The notes under the pieces are model-generated. The model was not told the DNA's origin. It made no database searches and saw only the letters and a program-made list of their open reading frames with translations. A program made the position numbers and the translations under genes. From the NCBI GenBank assembly GCA_001793015.1, contig MGHC01000029.1:15381-54189 (forward strand): a stretch of 38,809 nucleotides of DNA, in the 5' to 3' direction. The DNA is from Candidatus Woesebacteria bacterium RIFCSPLOWO2_01_FULL_39_10 (GTDB lineage: Bacteria; Patescibacteriota; Microgenomatia; UBA8517). Of this stretch, positions 30,148 through 37,490 are shown in pieces (positions within the stretch are counted from its first letter, which is position 1; the number at the start of each line of letters is the position of its first letter).

Positions 30148-30167
30148 TCGAATTCCAGTAGGGTCAC
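30148..30167 (+). repeat. Imperfect copy of the tRNA-Glu 3' end
   Basis: This 20-mer (TCGAATTCC...GGGTCAC) matches the tRNA 3' end at 30055-30074 at 16 of 20 positions, 93 bp downstream. It could be the scar of an integration event or a decayed tandem tRNA. Confidence 0.4.
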
Positions 30168-30187
30168 CGCGACTTATAGCCTTATAT

Positions 30188-30778
30188 TCATTCGATGGTG
30201 TTGGAAATTATGATTTGGTGTAGCTGATCTAAGTATCTACCATTAGAAATATCGTGATTAACCTCTTCTAAAAAGATCAAATGCTTATCTCCTTTTAAAT
30301 TCTTGAACACGTCTTTGGCTCTTTTCTCAATTTGCGGTCCTTCTTTGGTACCATATAGTACATATGTTTTAGTACTTATTTTTTGAGCTGCATTTTTACT
30401 ATTTATAGCCTCTAAATCTTTGACGCGATTTTTCCCAACATTTTCCTTCCAAGACTTTTTAAGATATGGTAAATCCTCTGAAAAATAAGGCGACAGAGAG
30501 CATAAAATAAGAAGATCCATCTTAATTTTACTGGCAGCTATAAAGGCAATAAGGGTCCCAAAAGAAAATCCTAAGACACATGTGTACTCAGATTGTTTGC
30601 TATTGGCCAAACTTATAAAGTTTTCAGTGTTTTGTGAAATTGTTGAGTTATCCCACTTCACATCTACATATATAGGTTCAATGTTTGCTTCTCTAAAAAA
30701 CCTACCTATGTTGAGATAAGCTTTTTCTTTAGGAGATGATTTGAACGAAGGGATGATATAAGCTATTTTTCTTCCCAC
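30188..30778 (-). CDS. Alpha/beta-hydrolase-like protein
   Basis: A 196-aa protein with a nucleophile elbow G-F-S-F-G (residues 70-74, S72) and a late His in EEVNHDIS (H175). The YGTKEGP strand-turn before it stands where such hydrolases keep an acid. The small size and absence of a lid domain point to a minimal hydrolase or esterase-like protein. The frame begins with GTG at 30778; an ATG at 30780 is in another frame and stops after five codons. The substrate is unknown. Confidence 0.78.
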   Translation of the reverse strand: MGRKIAYIIPSFKSSPKEKAYLNIGRFFREANIEPIYVDVKWDNSTISQNTENFISLANSKQSEYTCVLGFSFGTLIAFIAASKIKMDLLILCSLSPYFSEDLPYLKKSWKENVGKNRVKDLEAINSKNAAQKISTKTYVLYGTKEGPQIEKRAKDVFKNLKGDKHLIFLEEVNHDISNGRYLDQLHQIIISNTIE

Positions 30779-30865
30779 ATACCCATATTACATGAGGTTT
30801 ATCGTATGTATGAAATAGACGTTTTACAAAGGTGTTCAAATTACAGTACAGTGGGCTCACTCAAA

Positions 30866-31303
30866 TTATTCCCATCTTAGATATGCCAAAGTTATTGCAC
30901 TAATGATTGCGTAAGGAATACTAAGAATCGTTAAAACCATTAGTGTCGGTATTAATACAGCTGCCAGGCCACAAACGGATCCGAAAAGTATGCCATAGCA
31001 ACCATCCGGTCTAAGACCACTCATACCACCAGCAACTGCAGGGATTATTAAGAACACTATTAAGTCAAATACAAAGTATATAGGTATTGCGTATCTGGTT
31101 AATTTTTTGTAATTGTTATGCATATAAAAAAGAGTTGCGATTTGGACTGAGGCAAGAATGAAGGTTACTAAAAAAACTATCAAATTTCCGTATTGTCCTA
31201 GAACAATATAATATATTGACGTGCTCAAAAATCCTTTCAGCGGAGGAAAAATAAGTTGAACGATACGCTTCACTATCCAAATTATATGCAAATCGAAGGG
31301 CAA
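30866..31303 (-). CDS. Multi-TM membrane protein of unknown function
   Basis: A 145-aa protein with about four membrane helices (IYYIVLGQYGNLIVFLVTFILA, YAIPIYFVFDLIVFLIIPAVAGG, GILFGSVCGLAAVLIPTLMVL and a final one). No conserved motif is recognised. The start is uncertain: the longest frame opens with TTG at 31303, GTG codons shortly downstream are alternatives, and no ATG occurs before the second helix. Upstream, 31304-31419 shows nothing I can name. Confidence 0.6.
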   Translation of the reverse strand: MPFDLHIIWIVKRIVQLIFPPLKGFLSTSIYYIVLGQYGNLIVFLVTFILASVQIATLFYMHNNYKKLTRYAIPIYFVFDLIVFLIIPAVAGGMSGLRPDGCYGILFGSVCGLAAVLIPTLMVLTILSIPYAIISAITLAYLRWE

Positions 31304-31419
31304 GGTAAACAGATCAACTGATTAGTTGGTCCGAGTCCCTGTTTACACTTAAAAATTTCATATGAAATTTTAATAGTGTGGGGTCACAGATGTTAAACTA
31401 CGCCTTTTTATTCGTATAT

Positions 31420-32148
31420 TTATTTTGTGTACAGATCGTTCAAAGTGACGAATGATCCAGGCCGATTTATTGTTTCTCTTATACGATCTTTCATGACAGT
31501 TTCTGTAGTCTGCAATACAACCGATTGATTGTAGTATGGATCGACATAATAGCAATTTTCTCCGAGCTTGACCCAGCTCGTTGCATGATTTCCCGATCCG
31601 ACAAAGACGGCGACAGTTTCTTGAGATGATATCCTCGCTAAAGCATTTTCTGGATCTCCCTGTACAACATCCCCACCTTCAAATCTCTGTACGTTGGGAG
31701 AAACTGCAGTTCTAAATAGTAATGCCGAATTTGTGTTTGTTAAAGGTTCGTAAGGGTTATCAACCTTAATGTATAAATTATCAACATCATCTTCTCCACT
31801 GAAAAGCTCAGCATGTTCTTCTTGTGCATTTAATATCAATGGAATAGTTAAGTCGGTTTCTACTGACGACAAATCGAATTGTGGATTAGCTTTTAAATAC
31901 TCTTCTATTGCAGGATTAATAGCCATACCAGCTTTTGATAAAATGATCGCTGTATTTAAAGCTGTATATTCAGCACAGTTGCCTTCAAATGTTTGCTTAA
32001 TTAACTCAAGACTTTGTTGTCTTCCGTTAAGCTCCAAAACGGTCGTTCTTACTTCATAATCGCGAGGTGCAGCCAATCTACCTTCAGGTACAACAATTGG
32101 TCTAATTTCTTGAGCTGTCTGTTCTAGAACTACTTCATCTTCTGACAT
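31420..32148 (-). CDS. Putative papain-like cysteine protease or transglutaminase-like protein
   Basis: A 242-aa soluble protein without a signal peptide. It has an ordered Cys-His-Asp arrangement: GNCAEYTALNTAIIL (C58 at the start of a helix), GSGNHATSWVKL (H188 at the start of a strand) and CYYVDPYYNQ (D203 on the next strand). This is the layout of papain-like and transglutaminase-like enzymes. A conserved Gln upstream (Q44-Q45 or Q52) could form the oxyanion hole. The N-terminal 40 residues look flexible and acidic. I do not recognise a named family. Start set at the ATG at 32148; a TTG two codons upstream is possible. A TATAAT box lies 12 nt upstream. Confidence 0.65.
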   Translation of the reverse strand: MSEDEVVLEQTAQEIRPIVVPEGRLAAPRDYEVRTTVLELNGRQQSLELIKQTFEGNCAEYTALNTAIILSKAGMAINPAIEEYLKANPQFDLSSVETDLTIPLILNAQEEHAELFSGEDDVDNLYIKVDNPYEPLTNTNSALLFRTAVSPNVQRFEGGDVVQGDPENALARISSQETVAVFVGSGNHATSWVKLGENCYYVDPYYNQSVVLQTTETVMKDRIRETINRPGSFVTLNDLYTK

Positions 32149-32160
32149 AAACAATACTTT

Positions 32161-32166
32161 ATTATA
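32161..32166 (-). promoter_or_regulatory. -10 box for the cysteine-protease-like gene (TATAAT)
   Basis: Perfect TATAAT on the minus strand, 12 nt before the ATG at 32148; no clear -35. Confidence 0.45.
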
Positions 32167-32194
32167 TAACTACTAAGCTTGCAAAGAGTTATCA

Positions 32195-33226
32195 TCACTT
32201 TGCCTTCTCCTTTTTAGTCAATAGTTTTTCTTCGTAAATAAGGTATTGCAACACATTTAAAATTAATAAACCGATAATAAGTCCTGTTATTGCTCCGAGC
32301 TCCTCCTCTAAAAACCTAAAAAACTGTGTTAAGAAAATAGAAACAAGAACGGCATATTTGAAAATTTCGTATGCTTTTTTTCTTGAACCTTTGTGAAGTA
32401 GAAAATATACACCTACAATTACCAAAACACCTGATATTACTGAAAAAATAAGTTGCCCCCATTGTGCAAAAGACTCAGTATTTTGCAGAGACAACAAGGC
32501 TTGGATAACATTAAAAATTGAAGCTACAACAAAAAATGATACAATTGCTTTCACAAATTTTGAGGCATGAATAAGTTGAATATATTTTTCTTTTGCAACA
32601 CTTCTTATCTTGTGGAAAATATTAGGTACCGAAAGCGGACTTGTTGAAATTTTATCCAAGGCCTGTGTAAGCAAGTTTACGATCGGATTATCTTGGTCGC
32701 TTTTTTTTAAAAATCTATAGGCTTTCCTTTTTTCCAAAACGTCCAAGTCGTGCATAATAACTTGCTTGATCATTTCGAGTGCATTAATCGCATATTCTTG
32801 TTTATTGGGTTTGAAATATTTTTCTATAGCCCGCGCGCCTAAAAAAAGGAGAACAAAAATAACATAAATTAGGGCAATTGTTGGTTGATAAAAATAGTCG
32901 TTATCATTTGTGATAAATTTCCCAAGTTCGTCTAAAAACATTCCGAATCCTATCCCACCAACATATGAAGCGATATGTTTGGTTTCTTTGTTTAGAAAAA
33001 CCAAAAGTCCAATGAGGGCTAAAAACATCAAAAATCCTCCCACAAGCATATGGGCTATATGGAAGTTTTCACCTCCAAGTTGAGGGTAGCCGGTTATTGC
33101 GAGAAAAAGTCTAATTACAAGAATAGAGGCTATAGCTGAAACCAAAAAATTTTCAACTAAATCTCCAGCTTCGACATCTCGAGGGAAGTAGTGAAAGCTT
33201 AGTCGCGTCACAAATAAATTATGCAT
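32195..33226 (-). CDS. Multi-TM membrane protein with a repeated FL(D/E)EL motif
   Basis: A 343-aa protein with about seven membrane helices in two groups separated by a cytoplasmic-looking stretch of about 100 residues (MIKQVIMHDLDVLEKRKAYR...). The first group has HIAHM (56-60) in a helix and G-F-G-M-F-L-D-E-L-G-K-F (93-104). The second ends FFRFLEEELGAITG, echoing the first motif and suggesting an internal duplication. Acidic and His residues in membrane helices hint at metal or proton handling, but no family is recognised. The ATG at 33226 is preceded by GGAG; a GTG at 33247 would add seven residues. The related motif in the gene at 1-301 is noted there. Confidence 0.75.
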   Translation of the reverse strand: MHNLFVTRLSFHYFPRDVEAGDLVENFLVSAIASILVIRLFLAITGYPQLGGENFHIAHMLVGGFLMFLALIGLLVFLNKETKHIASYVGGIGFGMFLDELGKFITNDNDYFYQPTIALIYVIFVLLFLGARAIEKYFKPNKQEYAINALEMIKQVIMHDLDVLEKRKAYRFLKKSDQDNPIVNLLTQALDKISTSPLSVPNIFHKIRSVAKEKYIQLIHASKFVKAIVSFFVVASIFNVIQALLSLQNTESFAQWGQLIFSVISGVLVIVGVYFLLHKGSRKKAYEIFKYAVLVSIFLTQFFRFLEEELGAITGLIIGLLILNVLQYLIYEEKLLTKKEKAK

Positions 33227-33298
33227 CAAAAAGTTACTCCAAGCCACTTTTTAAACTTTTCGAACCTAAAATTACAAGATTAGAAGCCGCGATCCATC

Positions 33299-33327
33299 TT
33301 GACAAGAGGTCAAAGAATATATACAAT
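33299..33327 (+). promoter_or_regulatory. Consensus sigma-70 promoter upstream of greA
   Basis: TTGACA (33299-33304), a 17-bp spacer, and TACAAT (33322-33327), giving a leader of about 145 nt before greA. The -35 box is part of an inverted repeat TTGAC-AAGAG-GTCAA. The leader holds a hairpin (CCCAGA...TCTGGG, about 33375-33398) and GTTTTT-CGC-AAAAAC. Confidence 0.75.
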
Positions 33328-33448
33328 TTCGTCTATTGTGTACATGCTAAGAGTTCCCTCCCTTATTTTTTGCACCCAGATTAACAAGGTCTCTGGGTAG
33401 TTTGTGGGAGCGTTTTTCGCAAAAAACTTTTCCACAAGATACCAAAAA

Positions 33449-33481
33449 ATGGCGGGGAATTTTTTTTTGAAACAAATATGA
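33449..33481 (+). other. Possible 10-codon leader ORF overlapping greA
   Basis: ATG at 33449 opens MAGNFFLKQI and its TGA (33479-33481) overlaps the greA ATG. It runs through a tract of nine T. It has no ribosome binding site and may be chance. Confidence 0.2.
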
Positions 33482-33945
33482 ACGGACATAAAAAAATTCA
33501 AGTTACAAAAGAAGGTTTGGATTCGATAAAAGATGAACTCGATATACTCATTGAGGTCAAAAGACCCAAAGTAGTCGAGAGGCTTTCCAATGCCAGGACC
33601 CAAGGAGATTTGGCAGAAAATAGTGATTATCACAACGCAAAAGACGAGCTGGAATTTTTGGACGGACGAATTGCCGAACTTGAAGATGTTTTGAAAAATT
33701 CAGAAGTTCTTAGTCAAGGCTCAAACGGTGGTGGAATTTCAGTGGGAACCAAAGTCACTCTAAAAACAAATGGCCAAAAACACATTTTTCATATCGTTGG
33801 AGAGTGGGAAGCGGATCCTATTCAGAAAAAGATTTCCCACACTTCTCCTTTGGGACACGCATTGATTGGGAAAAGAGTGGGAGAGAAAGTGGAAGTCGAA
33901 GCGCCTGTCGGAAAAGTAATATATGAAATATTATCGATTGAGTAA
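33478..33945 (+). CDS. greA: Transcription elongation factor GreA
   Basis: Rescues backtracked RNA polymerase by stimulating transcript cleavage. The 155-aa protein has the N-terminal coiled coil with the acidic tip (ARTQGDLAENSDYHNAKDELEFLDGRI), whose D and E residues reach into the polymerase channel. The C-terminal FKBP-like domain ends SHTSPLGHALIGKRVGEKVEVEAPVGKVIYEIL. All signature segments are present. It has a strong upstream promoter and a long leader, and a perfect intrinsic terminator follows 61 bp after its stop. Confidence 0.96.
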   Translation: MNGHKKIQVTKEGLDSIKDELDILIEVKRPKVVERLSNARTQGDLAENSDYHNAKDELEFLDGRIAELEDVLKNSEVLSQGSNGGGISVGTKVTLKTNGQKHIFHIVGEWEADPIQKKISHTSPLGHALIGKRVGEKVEVEAPVGKVIYEILSIE

Positions 33946-34006
33946 TCAAGTTATATCTAAGAAGGCGACAGCTTCCTAACGGGGGTTGTTGTTTTGTGTT
34001 GATTAC

Positions 34007-34030
34007 AGCCTCCTAAAAGGAGGCTTTTTT
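34007..34030 (+). terminator. Intrinsic terminator after greA
   Basis: AGCCTCC-TAAAA-GGAGGCT is a perfect 7-bp stem followed by five further T. It lies only 13 nt before the ATG of the next gene, so that gene needs read-through or a start inside or after the hairpin; an attenuator role is possible. Confidence 0.85.
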
Positions 34031-34042
34031 AATGGAAAAAAT

Positions 34043-35353
34043 ATGTCTGAAAGACTCTTACCAGTAGATAGCCAAGATCAAGTTGAAATAGCCCGAAATA
34101 TTGAGTCAAGGCTGTGGGAGGCAAATATTGCATACGGGCCTGATGATGATCCAAGGCTATGGAGAATTAGTCCAAGGTATTTTGTTATTAGGCAGCAATC
34201 TCTGGATCAGATTAAGGCACAGGCCGCGATTATGCCCAGAATCGTTCATGCAATCAATTCTTTAGACGATGATTCTTGGAATCCTAGCACTCCATACTAT
34301 TTCAGGTTTGATGCAACAGTAGACGACAAAGGAAAAGTGGTACCCATGGAGTTTCAGAATGAGGTTCCTGTTGAAGATGCTACAGTAGACACAAACAGAG
34401 GAATTTATGAAGATTTGGTTCCCCTGCCAGCGGGTTGTAGCAATCCTTTTGTGGGCAGTGTCAACGGAATAACACGTGCTTTGAAAAGAAGCGAGAATAG
34501 TCATGGAGGAGTCGGAATTGTCGTACCAAGTACTAGGGAATACTATCTTAGGGACTATAGGAAAACTGCTAGAATGCTTCAGCAAAGGGGAATCAACGCC
34601 TGGGTTGAGGAAGGGAGTTTGGATTTAAATGGAGATGGACTTCATGGCACAAATGGAAGGATACACACAGTGTACAGGGCTTTTACGAGAAAAGATCTTT
34701 TGGAAGAGGGGAGATTAATCGGCAATGACACTATAAAAAGAGCTTATGAAACGGGCCAAGTGGATATTTTCCCTCAGTTTTCTAGTGCAGTTGAAGATAA
34801 AGGAGTTATGGCCGCTTTGTTTATGCCAGACTTCCAGGACAGGTTAACAGATGCTTTAGGTGGCGAGGAAGCGTATAGATTCGCCCAGAGTCAGTTTCCG
34901 TTCACTTGGCTATGTAACGCTGGGGCTCCGCCTACTGCAGGTGGGAAAGAAAGAGGTTGGGGGTCTTACTATATGAGCGAGGGAGCATGGAAAGAAGGCT
35001 ATGTGCTCAAACCTCGGAGGAGCTTTGGCTCTGCCGGGATGTTTACTTCTAGAGATTTATCACTGCCAAAATGGAGAGAGGCAGTTTTGGAAGCATTAAC
35101 AAACCAACACGGAAATTACGTAATACAAAAACAAGTCGAACAAAGGAGATTTTGGGCAGAAGTTTTGGAAGGTGGGCAAATAGTAAGGACTGATCCAAAC
35201 CTTGGAGTAAGATTATCGGTTACATGCATTGTTGAAGAGGGCAATTCCGAAGTAGTAGAGGTTGATGCATGTTTATCGCGGGGATCTCGTGTTCACGGAA
35301 CTAGAGAATCAGTGCTTATGCCGGTTGTTGTTAAAGGCAATAAACATGATTAA
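34043..35353 (+). CDS. ATP-grasp-like protein of unknown substrate
   Basis: A 436-aa protein. The C-terminal part has YVLKPRRSFGSAGMF (about residues 323-337), which looks like the Lys and glycine-rich loop of an ATP-grasp fold, then NYVIQKQVEQRRFWAE, resembling the strand that holds the adenine and its glutamates. The N-terminal half carries YYFRFDATVDDKGKVVPMEFQNEVPVED with many acids. I assign ATP-grasp tentatively; the acceptor cannot be guessed. The ATG at 34043 was chosen because the longer frame would run through the terminator hairpin. The HAD-like gene starts inside its last codons (8 bp overlap), so the two probably work together. Confidence 0.55.
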   Translation: MSERLLPVDSQDQVEIARNIESRLWEANIAYGPDDDPRLWRISPRYFVIRQQSLDQIKAQAAIMPRIVHAINSLDDDSWNPSTPYYFRFDATVDDKGKVVPMEFQNEVPVEDATVDTNRGIYEDLVPLPAGCSNPFVGSVNGITRALKRSENSHGGVGIVVPSTREYYLRDYRKTARMLQQRGINAWVEEGSLDLNGDGLHGTNGRIHTVYRAFTRKDLLEEGRLIGNDTIKRAYETGQVDIFPQFSSAVEDKGVMAALFMPDFQDRLTDALGGEEAYRFAQSQFPFTWLCNAGAPPTAGGKERGWGSYYMSEGAWKEGYVLKPRRSFGSAGMFTSRDLSLPKWREAVLEALTNQHGNYVIQKQVEQRRFWAEVLEGGQIVRTDPNLGVRLSVTCIVEEGNSEVVEVDACLSRGSRVHGTRESVLMPVVVKGNKHD

Positions 35354-35789
35354 AGCTATTATATTTGACTTCAATCGTACTTTATTCGATCCTCTCAGAA
35401 ATGTTCCATTCACCGGTGCATTAGAACTCATTTTGAATTTAAAAAAAATATTTAGATTGGGACTAGTAAGTACTGGGGGAGAAAGTCGAGTCGCTACAAT
35501 TTCGGAAAGTGGTTTGAGAGAACACTTTGACTATATAAGAGTAGTAGAACAAAAAAATGAACAGGTGTTTCTCGATTTCCTGAAAAGATTCAATTTTGAG
35601 CCTCAAGAACTTGCGGTTGTTGGAGACTACTTAGGCGACGAAATAGCATGCGGTAACAAAATTGGTGCGGTAACTATATGGTACAAAGAGTGGGCAGCGC
35701 TAACAATGAAAGTAGAAAATGAAGGACACAAGCCTCAATTTATTGCAGAAAGCTATAAAGACATTCAAAAAATACTGAGTGTGAAATGA
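35346..35789 (+). CDS. HAD-superfamily-like protein with Asn in place of the second Asp of motif I
   Basis: A 147-aa HAD-fold protein. Motif I reads DFNRTLFD: D8 is the nucleophile, but the acid-base position two residues on is N10 instead of Asp. Motif II LVSTG, a Lys in VVEQKNEQVF (motif III) and motif IV VVGDYLGDEI are in place. With N10, normal phosphatase turnover may be slow or lost. The start at 35346 overlaps the ATP-grasp-like gene by 8 bp; a longer frame upstream is not HAD-like. There is no cap insertion of note. Confidence 0.8.
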   Translation: MIKAIIFDFNRTLFDPLRNVPFTGALELILNLKKIFRLGLVSTGGESRVATISESGLREHFDYIRVVEQKNEQVFLDFLKRFNFEPQELAVVGDYLGDEIACGNKIGAVTIWYKEWAALTMKVENEGHKPQFIAESYKDIQKILSVK

Positions 35790-35810
35790 AGTAGTACTTT
35801 TGCTAAACTT

Positions 35811-35815
35811 GGAGG
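35811..35815 (+). promoter_or_regulatory. Ribosome binding site of lysS
   Basis: GGAGG with only 3 nt to the ATG at 35819 (AGGAG gives similarly short spacing). It is one of few clear Shine-Dalgarno sites here. Confidence 0.55.
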
Positions 35816-35818
35816 AGT

Positions 35819-37303
35819 ATGGCTGAACAAAGTTTGGATGAAATGAAAAGAGTACGTCTTGAGAAGCTTGAGGAGCTCAAAAGACTTGGAGTTAATCCCT
35901 ACCCGTCAAAAACTAAAGGAGTTCCGATAAAAATCGGAAAAGCTCGCGAACTGATGGATCAGGAAGTTGAAGTTGCAGGGAGAATTATGTCATGGAGAGA
36001 ACATGGCAATATTGTATTTGCTGATTTGAAGGATGAAACAGGTCAAATTCAACTTTGGTTTCAGAAAAATAATCTGGGTGAAAATTTTAAAACCCTTAGA
36101 CTTTTTGATATTGGAGATATATTTTTTGCTAAAGGCAAAATTGTAAAAACCGTAGCAGGAGAGTTAAGTGTTGATATTGTTGATTTTCAACTATTGAGTA
36201 AATCCATACGCCCATTACCTTCAAAATGGCATGGAGTTAAAGACGTTCAGGAGCGATATAGGAAAAGATATCTTGATCTAATTTTAAATGAGGGAGTAAG
36301 AGAAAGGTTTAATGTACGAACTAAACTTGTTAGGGAAATAAGAAGATATCTTGATGATTTGGGGTATTGGGAAGTTGAGACACCCACACTTCAACCGCTT
36401 TACGGCGGTGCTAATGCAAAGCCTTTTATTACGCGGCATAACGCTTTAGGTCATGATTTTTATTTAAGAATTGCTGACGAACTTTATTTGAAAAGACTTG
36501 TGGTAGGGGGTTATGAAAAAGTTTACGAAATCTGTAAAGACTTTAGAAACGAAGGGATAGATCAGACGCATAACCCCGAGTTTACAATGATTGAATATTA
36601 TGAGGCGTACGCGGATTACCACAGAGTAATGGATGTGACAGAGGGACTTTTCAAGCACTTAGCTCAACAAGTATTGGGAAAAATGGAAATGGAGGTTGGT
36701 GAAAAAATAATTGATATTAGTAAAAATTGGCCAAGGATAACCATGGTGGACATTATTAAGGAGAAACTTGGGTTAGATGTTAGGGCTGTGTCGGTGGAAG
36801 AACTAACCAATTATTGCACGGAAAACGGAGTTGAAATTTTAGGAGGAGAAACCAAAGGACAACTAATTTTCAATCTTTTTGAAACTAAAGTAACCGGCAC
36901 GCTTGTTGAACCGACATGGATAATTGATTATCCAAAAGAAGTGTCCCCTCTGTCCAAAGGAAAATGGGAGGAGCCGGAGTGGGTGGAAAGATTTGAGGGT
37001 TATATAGGTGGTAAGGAAATTTGTGATGGTTGGAGCGAGTTAACTGATCCTGTAGAGCAAAGAAAAAGGTTTGAAGCCGATGTTAAAGCAACAAGAAAAG
37101 ACAAAGCAGAAGCTCAACAAGTTGATGAAGATTTCTTGGAGGCGATGGAATACGGTTTGCCTGCTTTAGGCGGAATAGGAATAGGGATTGATAGACTTAC
37201 AATGTTTTTTACAAATACATGGTTGATTAAGGAGGTTATCCTTTTTCCAACTTTAAGGCCCGATAATGAAGACATTAAAAGAAAAAGACGAAAAAAAAGA
37301 TAA
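35819..37303 (+). CDS. lysS: Lysyl-tRNA synthetase, class II
   Basis: Charges tRNA-Lys. The N-terminal OB fold (VAGRIMSWREHGNIVFADLKDETGQIQLWF) is followed by the class II core: motif 1 region RRYLDDLGYWEVETPTL, motif 2 YEICKDFRNEGIDQTHNPEFTMIEYY and motif 3 PALGGIGIGIDRLTMFFTNTWLIKEVILFP. The 494-aa length is typical. The C-terminus ends in a basic tail (KRKRRKKR) not usual for the family, read in a region shared with the next small gene. It overlaps the next gene by 38 bp. Confidence 0.96.
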   Translation: MAEQSLDEMKRVRLEKLEELKRLGVNPYPSKTKGVPIKIGKARELMDQEVEVAGRIMSWREHGNIVFADLKDETGQIQLWFQKNNLGENFKTLRLFDIGDIFFAKGKIVKTVAGELSVDIVDFQLLSKSIRPLPSKWHGVKDVQERYRKRYLDLILNEGVRERFNVRTKLVREIRRYLDDLGYWEVETPTLQPLYGGANAKPFITRHNALGHDFYLRIADELYLKRLVVGGYEKVYEICKDFRNEGIDQTHNPEFTMIEYYEAYADYHRVMDVTEGLFKHLAQQVLGKMEMEVGEKIIDISKNWPRITMVDIIKEKLGLDVRAVSVEELTNYCTENGVEILGGETKGQLIFNLFETKVTGTLVEPTWIIDYPKEVSPLSKGKWEEPEWVERFEGYIGGKEICDGWSELTDPVEQRKRFEADVKATRKDKAEAQQVDEDFLEAMEYGLPALGGIGIGIDRLTMFFTNTWLIKEVILFPTLRPDNEDIKRKRRKKR

Positions 37304-37490
37304 TTACTTAGTCCCCTGGATTATATTGGTTGCAGTGATTATTGTAGGAATTGGCGGACTGGTGCTTCTTCAAAAATATTCAAGAAATAACAAATACATA
37401 TGTAGTTACTTGGGCGGTTTGTGGATGAGAAAAGATACTGATCAAGCTCATCGGTGTTATACTTACGAAGAATTTTACAAATATGATTAA
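37266..37490 (+). CDS. Small single-TM protein overlapping lysS
   Basis: A 74-aa protein: a basic/acidic N-terminus (MKTLKEKDEKKDNY), one membrane helix (about residues 15-36) and a short outer tail CSYLGGLWMRKDTDQAHRCYTYEEFYKYD with two cysteines. The C-x3-GG-x-W...R-C-Y pattern looks like a small extracytoplasmic motif and argues for a real gene. It starts 38 bp before the lysS stop and its end overlaps the NIF3 start by 8 bp, so it is embedded in one unit. No function is known. Confidence 0.6.
   Translation: MKTLKEKDEKKDNYLVPWIILVAVIIVGIGGLVLLQKYSRNNKYICSYLGGLWMRKDTDQAHRCYTYEEFYKYD

Noticed and set aside
33946-34006. Riboswitch between greA and the ATP-grasp-like gene
   Set aside because: Apart from the terminator and a short GAAG/CTTC stem, no known aptamer pattern is visible in this short spacer.
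34906-34930. CCGCCTACTGCAGGTGG in the ATP-grasp-like gene as another inserted palindrome
   Set aside because: Only an imperfect hairpin; the encoded APPTAGGK segment reads naturally within its surroundings, so there is no good sign of insertion.
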